This document shows positions 8,159 to 16,305 of a stretch of DNA of 34,086 nt, piece after piece. The stretch is taken from the NCBI GenBank assembly GCA_910578965.1, contig CAJTSP010000013.1, positions 1 through 34,086 on the forward strand, written 5' to 3'. This DNA is from an uncultured Oscillospiraceae bacterium (GTDB taxonomy: Bacteria > Bacillota > Clostridia > Oscillospirales > Ruminococcaceae). The notes below the pieces were generated by a model that saw only the letters and a list, made by a program, of their open reading frames with translations, had not been told where the DNA came from and did no database searches. Position numbers and translations under genes: made by a program. How positions within the stretch are numbered: position 1 is the first letter of the stretch; each line of letters starts with the position of its first letter.

Positions 8159-8210
8159 TTTGCATTTTTAGTATAGTATGCTTTGCAAAAAATGTCAAGC
8201 ACGTTTTGCA
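8159..8210 (-). promoter_or_regulatory. Promoter with three 23-bp-spaced TTTGCA operator boxes
   Basis: Minus-strand promoter: TTGACA (8193-8198), 17-base spacer, TATACT (8170-8175). TTTGCA occurs at 8159, 8182 and 8205, exactly 23 bp apart, so the boxes bracket and enter the promoter. All three are in the same orientation. Binding by the downstream XRE protein would occlude RNA polymerase. Confidence 0.8.
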
Positions 8211-8317
8211 AAAAAGAGGGATTCTGTTAAAATTTGGTGTTGGCCCCCGGGCCGGCCCTGGAGCCGGGCAGCCCAAAAAGGGTTTAGGGGGAAGAGCTTT
8301 TGAGGGCTTTCTTTGGT

Positions 8318-8431
8318 TTACCCCGCCAGCTCTTCCATCGCTTCCCGGGCGGTGTCCGCCGAAAACAAAAATTTGCCCGACCGGGTGTATACCTCCACGT
8401 GGCCCCCCACATCCCGCAAAATGTAGTCCAT
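8318..8431 (-). CDS. 37-residue small protein, unknown function
   Basis: An ATG (8429-8431) opens a 37-codon frame ending in TAA. The product starts MDYILRDVGGHVEVYTRSGKF and ends with a helix containing AREAMEELAG. It reads like a folded mini-domain: two amphipathic beta strands followed by a helix, with no low-complexity character. An AGGCGG about 10 bases upstream can serve as a ribosome site. It stands alone between two regulators. I have the impression that similar short proteins occur in related Clostridia, but cannot name a family. Confidence 0.6.
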   Translation of the reverse strand: MDYILRDVGGHVEVYTRSGKFLFSADTAREAMEELAG

Positions 8432-8645
8432 CCTTTTTACCGCCTTTCTGTTTTTGCCCATAGGGCAAAGCCTCTTCTGGCAAATCCCTTTTTGTTTCTA
8501 TAGAGCATTATACAAAATGATATGTCCCATAATACGGACTTCAAAAAACGGCCGGCGCATGGCGGAGGCAGCCGGTGCAAGGCAAGGGATATCGGGCGCA
8601 ATGAAGGTAGCCAAAATGCAGCAAAAGCGTCTAAAATACAGGAAA

Positions 8646-8696
8646 GCCGCCGCCCTGCTCCCACCCCCCTATTGGGGGCAGAAACGGGGCGGCGGC
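8646..8696. terminator. Strong GC hairpin downstream of the YbjQ operon
   Basis: GCCGCCGCCC (8646-8655) pairs perfectly with GGGCGGCGGC (8687-8696), and a smaller CCCCC/GGGGG hairpin sits in the loop. On the minus strand it is followed by a moderately T-rich stretch, so it may end the YbjQ-operon transcript 140 bases after its stop. The remainder of 8432-8834 shows no gene; a TATAAT-like box on the minus strand near 8510 is a weak promoter for the 37-residue protein. Confidence 0.5.
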
Positions 8697-8834
8697 ATAC
8701 AAATATCCAGGTACTGCGCACGGCAGGGGGCCTTGGGCAGGCCTTTCACACACTGTCACATCTCTGCAAACGGGTAGGCGCCGGCCGGGCGGCAGCCTAC
8801 ATTTGCGCCGCCGCTTTTATCGCCGTTTCGAGGC

Positions 8835-9149
8835 TTATACGGTAAAGCGCACGGCGGTGCCATAGGCGATCACCTCGGCCGCCCCCTGCATTACGCTGGC
8901 GCTGGCGTACCGCACGTTGACCACCGCGTCCGCACCCTGCGCCTCGGCTTCGTCCACCATCCGCTTGACCGCGATCTGCCGCGCCTGGTTGAGCATTTCG
9001 GTGTAGCTCTCGATCTCGCCGCCCACCAGGGTTTTCATGCCGGCCATAAAATCCTTACCAAAGTTTTTGGTCATAACCACGTTGCCCTTTACAATGCCCA
9101 GCGCCTCAAAGGTTTTACCGGGGATATGGTCAATATTTACGAGCAGCAT
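8835..9149 (-). CDS. YbjQ/UPF0145-family heavy-metal-binding-domain protein
   Basis: A 104-residue protein matching the YbjQ (PF01906) fold: MLLVNIDHIPGKTFEALGIVKG opening, a central helix (MLNQARQIAVKRMVDEAEAQG), then the hallmark GADAVVNVRYASASV strand and a final AYGTAV strand. Family members form small pentameric rings; their role is unclear despite the historic heavy-metal name. The ATG at 9149 has AGGAG at good spacing and overlaps the preceding membrane-protein gene by 20 bases, so it is the third gene of a coupled operon headed by a membrane-anchored MerR protein. Confidence 0.88.
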   Translation of the reverse strand: MLLVNIDHIPGKTFEALGIVKGNVVMTKNFGKDFMAGMKTLVGGEIESYTEMLNQARQIAVKRMVDEAEAQGADAVVNVRYASASVMQGAAEVIAYGTAVRFTV

Positions 9150-9303
9150 CTTGTTCTCCTCTCTCCAACTCTTTTTTGCGGGCGCGCAGGGCCTTGGCAA
9201 GCCCGATGACAAACAGCACCGGGGTCGCGGCGGCCAGCGCCCAAAATACAATGCCCAGCAACCCAAAAGGGGCTGCCAGCAGCCAGCTAATACTTTGCTG
9301 CAA
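9130..9303 (-). CDS. Small membrane protein (57 aa) overlapping its neighbours
   Basis: A TTG (9301-9303) opens a 57-codon frame overlapping the end of the MerR gene by 17 bases and the start of the YbjQ gene by 20. GGAG lies nine bases upstream of the TTG. The protein has one or two hydrophobic segments (residues 7-37) and a basic/acidic tail. Its last 26 residues match the last 26 of the upstream MerR protein at 14 positions (VIG...ALR.R....E.GE.D.A.KY), so the two C-termini look related by duplication. It probably sits in the membrane beside the MerR protein. Confidence 0.7.
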   Translation of the reverse strand: MQQSISWLLAAPFGLLGIVFWALAAATPVLFVIGLAKALRARKKELERGEQDAARKY

Positions 9304-9928
9304 GGTCCTCTTCTCCTTCCTCAATCTGGCGGAACCGATCCCGCAGGGCCAGCAGCACCCCAATCACCATCACGGCGGGTACCGCCATAAACCCGAGCGC
9401 AAGCGGCCAGGGGATCGGGTCGGTAAGCATCGCCCAGGCCAGCATGCCCTCCAGCGCGGCCATCAGCAGCGTAAACACCGCCGCCGCCAGGGCCGCCCCG
9501 CGGTACCGCCGGGCCTTATCCTGCTTTTGAATGTTGATAAAACGCACCCCCTCTTTTTCTAAAGCATCCATCCGGGCCAGGTGGGCCGCCGCGTCAAGAT
9601 CAGCCAGCAGGCCCGGTTCCTGTGCCAGTGCTGTAGCAAGGCCCTGGGCGCTGGCAAGGTTTGCCTGCCGGTTTTCCAGGGTAATGAGGTGCCGGCGCAT
9701 CCCCTCGGCCAGCGGCAGCCGGCCGGCCAGCATCTGGCCTATTTCGCCCAGCGGCACATCCAGCTTGCGCAGCAGCTTGATCTGCTCAAGGCGCGCCACA
9801 TCTGCCTCGCTGTAATTGCGGTAGCCGTTGCCCGCCTGCCTGCTGGGAGCCAAAAGCCCCTCCTGCTCGTAAAACCGGATGTTTTTTTTGGTGATGCCTA
9901 CCCGTCGTTCCACCTCGTTGATCTGCAC
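9287..9928 (-). CDS. MerR-family regulator with C-terminal membrane anchor
   Basis: A 213-residue protein: residues 1-70 are a MerR winged helix (INEVERRVGITKKNIRFYEQEG, GYRNYSE), residues 80-135 a coiled coil, and two transmembrane segments near residues 145-168 and 175-195 precede a charged tail ending EEDLAAKY. The start is GTG (9926-9928) with GGAGGG upstream. Because the DNA-binding domain is tethered to the membrane, it presumably senses envelope stress or a lipid-soluble ligand. It heads an operon with a small membrane protein and a YbjQ-like protein, and is preceded by a MerR-type promoter with a clear dyad. Confidence 0.87.
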   Translation of the reverse strand: MQINEVERRVGITKKNIRFYEQEGLLAPSRQAGNGYRNYSEADVARLEQIKLLRKLDVPLGEIGQMLAGRLPLAEGMRRHLITLENRQANLASAQGLATALAQEPGLLADLDAAAHLARMDALEKEGVRFINIQKQDKARRYRGAALAAAVFTLLMAALEGMLAWAMLTDPIPWPLALGFMAVPAVMVIGVLLALRDRFRQIEEGEEDLAAKY

Positions 9929-10048
9929 TGCGATCCCTCCCTGATCCCGTACCGGCCAGGACGCCCGGCGGCGGGCTTTTCCCGCTTTTTTTGCGCGTTG
10001 GCGCCTGCCAGCGGCTTTTTGCCTGTGCCCTGCCCGGCCTGTATCCTT

Positions 10049-10079
10049 AGTGTATCCCTTCCCCCTGCGGGAAGGTCAA
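10049..10079 (-). promoter_or_regulatory. MerR-type promoter with dyad operator
   Basis: Minus-strand TTGACC (10074-10079) and TACACT (10049-10054) are 19 bases apart. The spacer is the dyad CCTTCCC-GCAGG-GGGAAGG, a textbook MerR operator. It lies 120 bases upstream of the membrane-anchored MerR gene, indicating autoregulation. Confidence 0.85.
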
Positions 10080-10160
10080 GGCCTTTTTCAAAAAATTTTG
10101 GCAGCCTTCTTTTTTGATTTCATTCGATTTATCGTGTTTTTTATTGCGCATCTGCTATAC

Positions 10161-10200
10161 AAAAAAAGCCGTCGGGAGGTCCTGGACCTTTCCGGCGGCT
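10161..10200 (-). terminator. Rho-independent terminator of the DEAD-box helicase gene
   Basis: On the minus strand AGCCG.CGG..AGGTCC pairs with GGACCT.CCG.CGGCT, followed by seven T (10161-10167). It is 145 bases beyond the helicase stop. Between them (10201-10343) there is only a short GCCCC/GGGGC hairpin and no gene. Confidence 0.85.
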
Positions 10201-10343
10201 GGAACGCTTGCTGTTTGGGCAAATTTTTTGCTTTTGCAAGGGGCCCTGCCTCAAGGAAGCGGTGCAATGAGAAAACAAACCCTCCACGGAAGCCGCGAAG
10301 CAACGCGTATGCGGCCCTGTCCTCCTGCGGCCCCAAAGGGGGC

Positions 10344-11528
10344 TTAAAAATACGCCCGTACCTGGAACTTATCGCCCTTTTCGATTTTTTCTTCAATCAG
10401 GCGGTCGTGCTGCCCGTCAAAATGCACCGGGATGGCAAGGTCGGCGTTGCGGGTGAGGCGCAGCAGCTCGTCCACCCGTTTTTGCTCCTCCTCGGTGTAA
10501 AGCAGGTAGCTCACCCCCTCCTTTTTGGCCCGGCCGGTGCGGCCGATGCGGTGGGTGTAGTACTCGTTGGAGGGGGGCACGTCATAATTGACCACTGCGT
10601 CCACATCGTCCACATCGATGCCGCGGGCGGCCACGTCGGTGGCCACCAGCATCTGCAGTTTGCCCTCCCGGAAGGTGGCCATGATCTTATTGCGCTCGGC
10701 CTGGGATAGGTCGCCGTGCAGGCAGTCCACCTCAAAATGGAGCCGGGCCAACTGGTTTGTCAGGATGGCGGTGGTAAACTTGGTGTTGCAGAACACCATC
10801 ACCCGGCCGTAGCCCTTGCTTAGCACGATCTGCGCCAGGTCGGCCAGCTTGTTGCGGCCGGTGGTGCGCAGGATGTACTGGGTGATCTTGGGCTGGCTTT
10901 CCTCCAGCGGCTGCACCATGATCTCGGCGGCATCCCGCTGGTAGAGCCAGCCGATGTCCATCACCTCGCGGCTGATGGTGGCGCTGAACATCGAGAGGCT
11001 TTTGCGGGCCTTCATGCTGTCGATGATGCGGCGCACGTCCTTGTAAAAGCCCATGTCCAGCATCTCGTCGGCCTCGTCCAGCACGATGGTGGCCACCTGG
11101 CTGGTATCAATGGTGCGGTGCTTCATGTGGTCCATCAGCCGGCCGGGGGTGGCCACCACGATCTGGCAGCCCTTTTTGAGCCTGTCGATCTGCTTTTGCA
11201 TATTGGCCCCGCCGTAAACGCAGGCGATGCGCACCTCGGGAATGTAGTGGGCCAGGTCCTCCAAATCCCCCGCGATCTGCTGGGCCAGCTCCCGGGTGGG
11301 GGCCAGGATCACCGCCTGCGGCACCGCGCGGGCCTTGTCCAGCCGTTCGATCACCGGGATGCCAAAAGCGCAGGTCTTGCCGGTGCCGGTGGGGGCCTTG
11401 GCGATCACGTCCTGCCCGGCCATCATCACCGGGATCGCCTTCTCCTGCACCTCGGTCAGCTCGGTAAAGCCCATGCGCTCCACCGCTTTCAAGATCGGCT
11501 CGCTCGCCTTGAGTTCACTGTACAGCAT
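10344..11528 (-). CDS. DEAD-box ATP-dependent RNA helicase
   Basis: A 394-residue two-RecA-domain helicase core. Seen motifs: Q motif around F21-Q28, Walker A APTGTGKT (45-52), PTRELA (77-82), TPGR (127-130), DEAD (151-154), SAT (182-184), then the second domain with ARGIDV and HRIGRTGRA. Only about 60 residues follow motif VI, so it lacks the long basic tail of CsdA/DeaD or the DbpA-type RNA-binding domain. Such short members unwind RNA during ribosome assembly or mRNA decay, often under cold stress. It has a ribosome site GGGAGAAGAG upstream and its own terminator. Confidence 0.95.
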   Translation of the reverse strand: MLYSELKASEPILKAVERMGFTELTEVQEKAIPVMMAGQDVIAKAPTGTGKTCAFGIPVIERLDKARAVPQAVILAPTRELAQQIAGDLEDLAHYIPEVRIACVYGGANMQKQIDRLKKGCQIVVATPGRLMDHMKHRTIDTSQVATIVLDEADEMLDMGFYKDVRRIIDSMKARKSLSMFSATISREVMDIGWLYQRDAAEIMVQPLEESQPKITQYILRTTGRNKLADLAQIVLSKGYGRVMVFCNTKFTTAILTNQLARLHFEVDCLHGDLSQAERNKIMATFREGKLQMLVATDVAARGIDVDDVDAVVNYDVPPSNEYYTHRIGRTGRAKKEGVSYLLYTEEEQKRVDELLRLTRNADLAIPVHFDGQHDRLIEEKIEKGDKFQVRAYF

Positions 11529-11625
11529 AAATTTACTCTTCTCCCTCCGGGGCCGCCCTCTGCCCGGTCTGCAATCCTGCGCCGCGCCCCGGAGCCGCCC
11601 TCTTCTGTTGCTCTGTCCTTGGCTG

Positions 11626-11653
11626 GGGCCCGCTTGCCCTTTGGGGCGGGCCC
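11626..11653. terminator. GC hairpin after rfbB
   Basis: GGGCCCGC (11626-11633) pairs with GCGGGCCC (11646-11653), with a GCCC/GGG inner stem. It lies between the rfbB stop and the helicase start. No T run follows, so termination is uncertain; it could also shape the helicase 5' leader. The rest of 11529-11819 has no visible gene. Confidence 0.45.
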
Positions 11654-11819
11654 GTTATCCAAAAGCCTGCGCATGTGTTGGGATCTCAGCGACGGCCTGC
11701 CGGCGCCCGGCTTCGGCCCTTTTGCGCAGGCCCACGCCCCTGTTGGGGGCATCCGCAGGGTATCCCGCCGTCCTGCTGCCTGCCCCCCTGCCGAACCGCC
11801 GCGGAAGACAGGCATTTTC

Positions 11820-12878
11820 TCACTTGTTTTTATACATTTCGTCGTAATACTTTTGATAATTACCAGATGTAACGTTTTCCATCCAATCCTCATGGGCAAG
11901 GTACCAATCGATGGTTTTTACAATGCCCACCTCAAAGCTGGTTTCGGGGTACCAGCCCAGCTCTCGCCTGATCTTGGCAGGGTCGATGCCGTAGCGGCGG
12001 TCGTGGCCCAGCCGGTCGGCCACATGCCGGATAAGGTTTTCGCCAATGGCCTCGTCCGCCAGGCGCTCGTGTAGCTGGGCCAGAATGGTTTCGACTATAA
12101 AGATGTTGGGCCGCTCGTTGTGGCCGCCTACATTGTAAACCTCGCCGTCCCGGCCGGCCTCGGCCACCATATCGATCGCCTTGCAGTGATCCTCCACATA
12201 CAGCCAGTCCCGTACATTCATGCCGTCGCCATACACCGGCAGGCTCTTGTGCTGCTTGGCGTTGTTAATCATGAGCGGGATGAGCTTTTCGGGAAACTGA
12301 TAGGGCCCGTAGTTGTTGGAGCAGCGGGTAATGTTCACCGGCAGGCCGTAGGTGTCGTGGTAGGCCATTACAAAAAAGTCGGCGCTGGCCTTGCTGGAAG
12401 AATACGGGCTGTGCGGGCAGAGCGGGGTTGCCTCGGTAAAATACCCCTCGGCCCCCAGCGAACCGTAGACCTCGTCGGTGGATACCTGCAGATACTTTTT
12501 GCCCGGCGCCCACTGCCCGTTTTGCAGCCAGGCATCCTTGGCGCACTGCAGCAGGTTGACCGTGCCCATCACGTTGGTGGCCACAAAAATTTCCGGGTTG
12601 GTAATGCTGCGGTCCACATGGCTCTCGGCCGCAAAGTTGATCACACAGTCAAAATCGTACTCTGCAAAAAGGCCCTGCACCAGCTCCCTATCGCAGATAT
12701 CGCCCTGTACAAAGATATGGCGGGCGTCCCCCTCGGCCCCCTTGAGGTTTTCGAGGTTGCCAGCGTAGGTAAGCTTATCGAGATTTACAAGCTGAATATC
12801 CTCATGCTTATTCAACATATAGTAAACAAAATTGGAACCAATAAACCCGGCGCAGCCGGTAATCAGGTATTTTTTCAT
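11820..12878 (-). CDS. rfbB: dTDP-glucose 4,6-dehydratase
   Basis: A 352-residue short-chain dehydrogenase/reductase. It has the NAD-binding TGCAGFIGSN at residues 7-16, the catalytic STDEVYG block, the YSSSK Tyr-Lys pair, and RCSNNYGPYQFPEKLIP typical of RmlB. It converts dTDP-glucose to dTDP-4-keto-6-deoxyglucose, the second step of dTDP-L-rhamnose synthesis in the cytoplasm. The ATG at 12878 follows an AAGGAG with about 9 bases spacing; an in-frame ATG 48 bases upstream lacks this. It is the last of three rhamnose genes on this strand but is separated from rfbD by 296 bases with stable hairpins. Confidence 0.96.
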   Translation of the reverse strand: MKKYLITGCAGFIGSNFVYYMLNKHEDIQLVNLDKLTYAGNLENLKGAEGDARHIFVQGDICDRELVQGLFAEYDFDCVINFAAESHVDRSITNPEIFVATNVMGTVNLLQCAKDAWLQNGQWAPGKKYLQVSTDEVYGSLGAEGYFTEATPLCPHSPYSSSKASADFFVMAYHDTYGLPVNITRCSNNYGPYQFPEKLIPLMINNAKQHKSLPVYGDGMNVRDWLYVEDHCKAIDMVAEAGRDGEVYNVGGHNERPNIFIVETILAQLHERLADEAIGENLIRHVADRLGHDRRYGIDPAKIRRELGWYPETSFEVGIVKTIDWYLAHEDWMENVTSGNYQKYYDEMYKNK

Positions 12879-12911
12879 TCCTTCAATCTCCTTGACCTTT
12901 CTCGTGCGGAT

Positions 12912-13146
12912 AAAGCCCGCCTGCATTTTGCGGGCTTAGTCATATAAAAAGCTTGCCCTTGCCTCCCTGCACGTTCCCGGCACGGGCAAAACCCACCCGC
13001 GTTTTGCAGGTATACTTATACGGTACGCAAACCCCTTTTCCGCATTCCGCCTGTTCCCTTTGGCCCAGGCAAAGCGCCTTTCCTCATTTTTGTGCCGCGG
13101 ATGACCTCGCGGCACAGGATGGGGGCCCAGGGGGGCGCGCCCCCCT
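12912..13146. other. Hairpin-rich spacer between rfbD and rfbB
   Basis: Three inverted repeats stand out: an 18-bp perfect palindrome AGGGGGGCGCGCCCCCCT (13129-13146); a 9-bp stem TGTGCCGCG (13091-13099) / CGCGGCACA (13108-13116); and AAGCCCGC (12913-12920) / GCGGGCTT (12930-12937) followed on the minus strand by TTTA, 34 bases before the rfbB start. The last could act as an attenuator of rfbB. No convincing promoter for rfbB was found. Confidence 0.55.
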
Positions 13147-13174
13147 AAATTGGCCCTTTGGCCGGCCTTTGCCC

Positions 13175-14080
13175 TTAATCGGCAAAGCCGCCGCTCTCAA
13201 AAAACTGGGCCAAAGCGGTTTGCCAGGGGCGCATTTGGTTGCCGACGGTACAGGCAAGCATCCGGTTTTCCAGCGCGCTCCAGGCGGGGCGGCGGGCAGC
13301 AGAGGGGTGCTTTTGGGCATACTCGGCACTGGTACACGGGGCCAGCTCGGCCACCGCGCCGGTCAGCCGCAAAATTTCGCGGGTAAACTCGTACCAGCTA
13401 CAAACCCCCTCGCCGGTACAATGGTAAACGCCATAGTCGTGGCTCACCGCCAGGCGCAGCAGATGATGCGCGAGATCCTCAGCGTTGGTGGGGTTGCCGC
13501 GCTGGTCGTTTACCACCTCGATCCGGCCCGGCTTCGCGCCAAGGCCTGCCATGGTGCGCACAAAGTTTTTACCGGTGCGGCCGTACAGCCAGGCCGTGCG
13601 CACAATAAAATACCGCCGGCAAAATTGCCGCACATATTCTTCGCCCAGCAGCTTGGTTGCGCCATAGGCGCTCCGCGGAGCAGGCAGGGCGGTCTCGTCC
13701 AAAGGGACGCCGCCGTTATCCTCGCCCGAAAACACATAATCGGTGGATACATGCACCAGCCGCGCGCCAATCTTGTCGGCCGCCTGGGCCAGGTTTGCCG
13801 GGCCGAGGGCGTTGGCCTTGAACGCGTCCTCCCGGTTTGTTTCGCAGCCGTCCACATTGGTATAGGCCGCGCAGTTCAAGATCACGTCCGGCTGATGCCG
13901 GCGTACAAAGGCAACCACCTCGGCCCGGTCTGCAATATCAAGCTGAGGCAGGTCCACCGCCAGCACGCTTGCGTTTTTCAGCCGCTCGGGGATGGGGCCC
14001 AACGCGCTGGCCCCGGCCCGTAGCTGGCGCTGCAGCTCGGCGCCAAGCTGGCCGCATGCGCCTGTAATCAGTAGCTTCAT
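13175..14080 (-). CDS. rfbD: dTDP-4-dehydrorhamnose reductase
   Basis: A 301-residue reductase with the N-terminal NADPH-binding TGACGQLGAELQ (residues 6-17), the NCAAYTNVDGCE block near residue 70, the HVSTDYVFSG motif and the YGATK catalytic Tyr-Lys near residue 140, all diagnostic of RmlD. It makes dTDP-L-rhamnose from the 4-keto intermediate. AAAGGAG is seven bases before the ATG. It lies 138 bases downstream of rfbA on the same strand. The preceding enzyme, the 3,5-epimerase RfbC, is absent from this window. Confidence 0.96.
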   Translation of the reverse strand: MKLLITGACGQLGAELQRQLRAGASALGPIPERLKNASVLAVDLPQLDIADRAEVVAFVRRHQPDVILNCAAYTNVDGCETNREDAFKANALGPANLAQAADKIGARLVHVSTDYVFSGEDNGGVPLDETALPAPRSAYGATKLLGEEYVRQFCRRYFIVRTAWLYGRTGKNFVRTMAGLGAKPGRIEVVNDQRGNPTNAEDLAHHLLRLAVSHDYGVYHCTGEGVCSWYEFTREILRLTGAVAELAPCTSAEYAQKHPSAARRPAWSALENRMLACTVGNQMRPWQTALAQFFESGGFAD

Positions 14081-14218
14081 ACCGCCGCTCCTTTACGCTT
14101 GCTCATGGTTTTAGGCACATCTATAACGCCCACGATGCCCCGCCCAAACGCACAACCGGCCGTGGCAGGGCCAACGGGCAAAGGGCCGCAAAAGCCGCCC
14201 TTTGCCCCGGCGGTGCGG

Positions 14219-15106
14219 TCAGTACCGGATCTTGTGCTCGGCCACCTGCCGCAGATGCTCCCCATAGGGGCTTTTGCCGTACCGGGTGGCACTTTCCAGC
14301 AGGCTGGCACGGCTGATCCAGCCGTTTTTGTAGGCGATCTCCTCAGGGGCCGAAATCTTGATGCCCTGACGTTTTTCCACCATACGCACAAAATCGGCCG
14401 CATCCACCAGGCTGTCCATCGTGCCGGTATCCAGCCAGGCAAAGCCGCGGCCAAGCAACTGCACGTCGAGGCCGCCCGCTTTCAGATACATAGCGTTCAG
14501 GGTGGTGATCTCGAGTTCGCCGCGTGCCGAGGGCTTTACCTGTTTTGCCAGCTCCACCACCCGCCTGTCGTAAAAATACAGGCCGGTAACGGCATAATGC
14601 GATTTGGGCCGGGCCGGCTTTTCCTCCACGCTGATGACCCTGCCGGCCTCGTCGAACTCCACAATGCCAAACCGCTCGGGGTCGTTGACATAATAGCCAA
14701 ACACGGTAGCCCGGCCCTTATCCTCGGCATTGGCGCGAGCCGCCTTGAGGATGCGGGAAAAGCCGTTGCCGTAAAAGATGTTGTCCCCCAACACCATGGC
14801 GCAGCAGTCGTTCCCAATAAACTCCTCGCCCAGCAAAAAGGCCTGTGCCAGGCCGTCCGGGCTGGGCTGCACCTTATAGGAAAGACGCAGCCCAAGCTGG
14901 CTGCCGTCGCCCAGCAGATGCTCAAAGCGGGGAGTGTCCTCGGGGGTAGAGATGATGAGGATATCCTGGATACCGGCCAGCATCAGGGTCGACATGGGGT
15001 AGTAGATCATCGGCTTGTCGTACACCGGCAGCAACTGCTTGCTGGTAACCATGGTGAGCGGGTAAAGCCGGGTGCCGGCGCCGCCGGCAAGGATAATTCC
15101 TTTCAT
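14219..15106 (-). CDS. rfbA: Glucose-1-phosphate thymidylyltransferase
   Basis: A 295-residue nucleotidyltransferase with the activating GGAGTRLYPLT loop (residues 8-18), SKQLLPVYDKPMIYYP (the RmlA signature), the metal-binding VLGDNIFYG, EEKP and the terminal W-I-S...YG..L region. It makes dTDP-glucose, the first step toward dTDP-L-rhamnose. The ATG at 15106 is the family start; a longer frame of 47 more codons upstream lacks homology and a good ribosome site. An AAGGAG is about 12 bases upstream, rather far, so translation may be modest. Confidence 0.96.
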   Translation of the reverse strand: MKGIILAGGAGTRLYPLTMVTSKQLLPVYDKPMIYYPMSTLMLAGIQDILIISTPEDTPRFEHLLGDGSQLGLRLSYKVQPSPDGLAQAFLLGEEFIGNDCCAMVLGDNIFYGNGFSRILKAARANAEDKGRATVFGYYVNDPERFGIVEFDEAGRVISVEEKPARPKSHYAVTGLYFYDRRVVELAKQVKPSARGELEITTLNAMYLKAGGLDVQLLGRGFAWLDTGTMDSLVDAADFVRMVEKRQGIKISAPEEIAYKNGWISRASLLESATRYGKSPYGEHLRQVAEHKIRY

Positions 15107-15394
15107 TTCAGCGCATCGCTCCTTTTTTACGGGGCAGGGGCCCGCAAAAGGCCGGGCGTCCCGTCCGTATTGTTGTGCGGTCTCCGGCAGGCCCCGGGCA
15201 GGCCGGCGGGCGGGCCGGCGGGCGTGAAACATGCCGCCGGGGCACACCCGCGGTACTGCCTGGGATAGCTGCCTTAAACAAAGCGGAGCCGCGCCGCTGT
15301 ATACAAATCCATCGCCGCCCGCAGCGCCTGGGCAGGTTGCGCAGGGCTGGGGCAGCCGGGGGGATATTAAGCCCCCTCAGCCGTTTGACAGGCC

Positions 15395-16171
15395 TTACCG
15401 AAACGCAAAGCCCCATTTCGCAAAATATCGCCCCATGCTTTTAAGCTGCATCCAAAAATGGCTGCCGCGGTGGGCGGGGGTGCGGTGCCAGGCGTGGACA
15501 GCCTTAAACTGGGGCAGCAGGCAAACCCGGCCGTATTGAAGCGCCTTTTGGGTGATGTCGGCATCCTCCACATACATAAAATACCCCTCGTCAAAGCCGC
15601 CCATCCGCCGGAAAACCTCGGTACGGATACAAAAAAAGCTGCCGGTGCAAAACTGGATGTCCTGCACCTGGGTAAGGTCCTCGTCCTGCATGGTATAATG
15701 CTCGTTAAAGGTATGCAGCAGCCCGCCGGGCAACTGGCGCGCCAAAAGCCCCATCAGGTTGGGCCTGCGGCGGGGTAGGTGCTGCAGCCGTCCGTCCGGG
15801 AAATAGAGCTGCGGGGTAGCCATGACAACGTCGGGGTGCTCATCCATCCAGGCGCAGATGCCGCCAAGCACGTCCCCTGTCACCAAAATATCCGGGTTGA
15901 GCACAAAGTGATAACGGCTGTCCAGCCGGCCCAGCACCGCATTGTGCCCCCCTCCAAAGCCCTTGTTGCGGGGCAAAAAGAGCAGCCGGGCATGCTCGTC
16001 CTGCACGGCCTCGGGCAGCCTTTGGGCCGAATCGTCCGGGCTGGCGTTGTCGATCAGATACAGCGTAAAAGGGCGGGCGGCGGTGTGCTCCAGCACCGAG
16101 TTTGCCGCGGCGGCGGCCTCCTGCCAGCCGCCGTACACCACAATGCTGGCGCTGACCCCTGTATCCTGCAT
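15395..16171 (-). CDS. Family 2 glycosyltransferase, rhamnosyltransferase-like
   Basis: A 258-residue GT-A fold transferase: SASIVVYGG at the N-terminus, LIDNASPDDS (nucleotide-binding DNxS), RNKGFGGGHN, the FVLNPDI metal motif, FCTGSFFCIRTEVFRRMGGFDEGYFMYVEDADITQKA (acceptor/catalytic region, quoted here in pieces: FCTGSFF, GGFDEGYF, EDADI). These blocks are typical of WbbL/RfbF-type rhamnosyltransferases. With the rfb genes on the same strand it likely transfers rhamnose onto a cell-wall or capsular polysaccharide. GAGGTGG precedes the ATG. It is the first gene behind a strong promoter, and rfbA follows after 288 bases of GC-rich spacer with no gene. Confidence 0.9.
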   Translation of the reverse strand: MQDTGVSASIVVYGGWQEAAAAANSVLEHTAARPFTLYLIDNASPDDSAQRLPEAVQDEHARLLFLPRNKGFGGGHNAVLGRLDSRYHFVLNPDILVTGDVLGGICAWMDEHPDVVMATPQLYFPDGRLQHLPRRRPNLMGLLARQLPGGLLHTFNEHYTMQDEDLTQVQDIQFCTGSFFCIRTEVFRRMGGFDEGYFMYVEDADITQKALQYGRVCLLPQFKAVHAWHRTPAHRGSHFWMQLKSMGRYFAKWGFAFR

Positions 16172-16276
16172 GCCCTGCCACCTCTTTTGCGGGCGGGGCC
16201 TGCCGCCCCGCGCCGCCGTTTCGCCCTATAGGCCCGGCGCCTATGGCCCTGCGGCCCCGGCGCCTATATTTATTTG

Positions 16277-16305
16277 ATTATAGCATGTTCCAAAAGGGAT
16301 TGCAA
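16277..16305 (-). promoter_or_regulatory. Promoter of the glycosyltransferase/rfb cluster
   Basis: Minus-strand TTGCAA (16300-16305), 17-base spacer, perfect TATAAT (16277-16282). The leader that follows contains GGCGCCTAT twice. It is the only strong promoter I see upstream of the glycosyltransferase and probably serves the rhamnose genes too. Confidence 0.85.

Noticed and set aside
12120..12947. 275-codon plus-strand frame
   Set aside because: Opposite rfbB, a certain gene on the minus strand.
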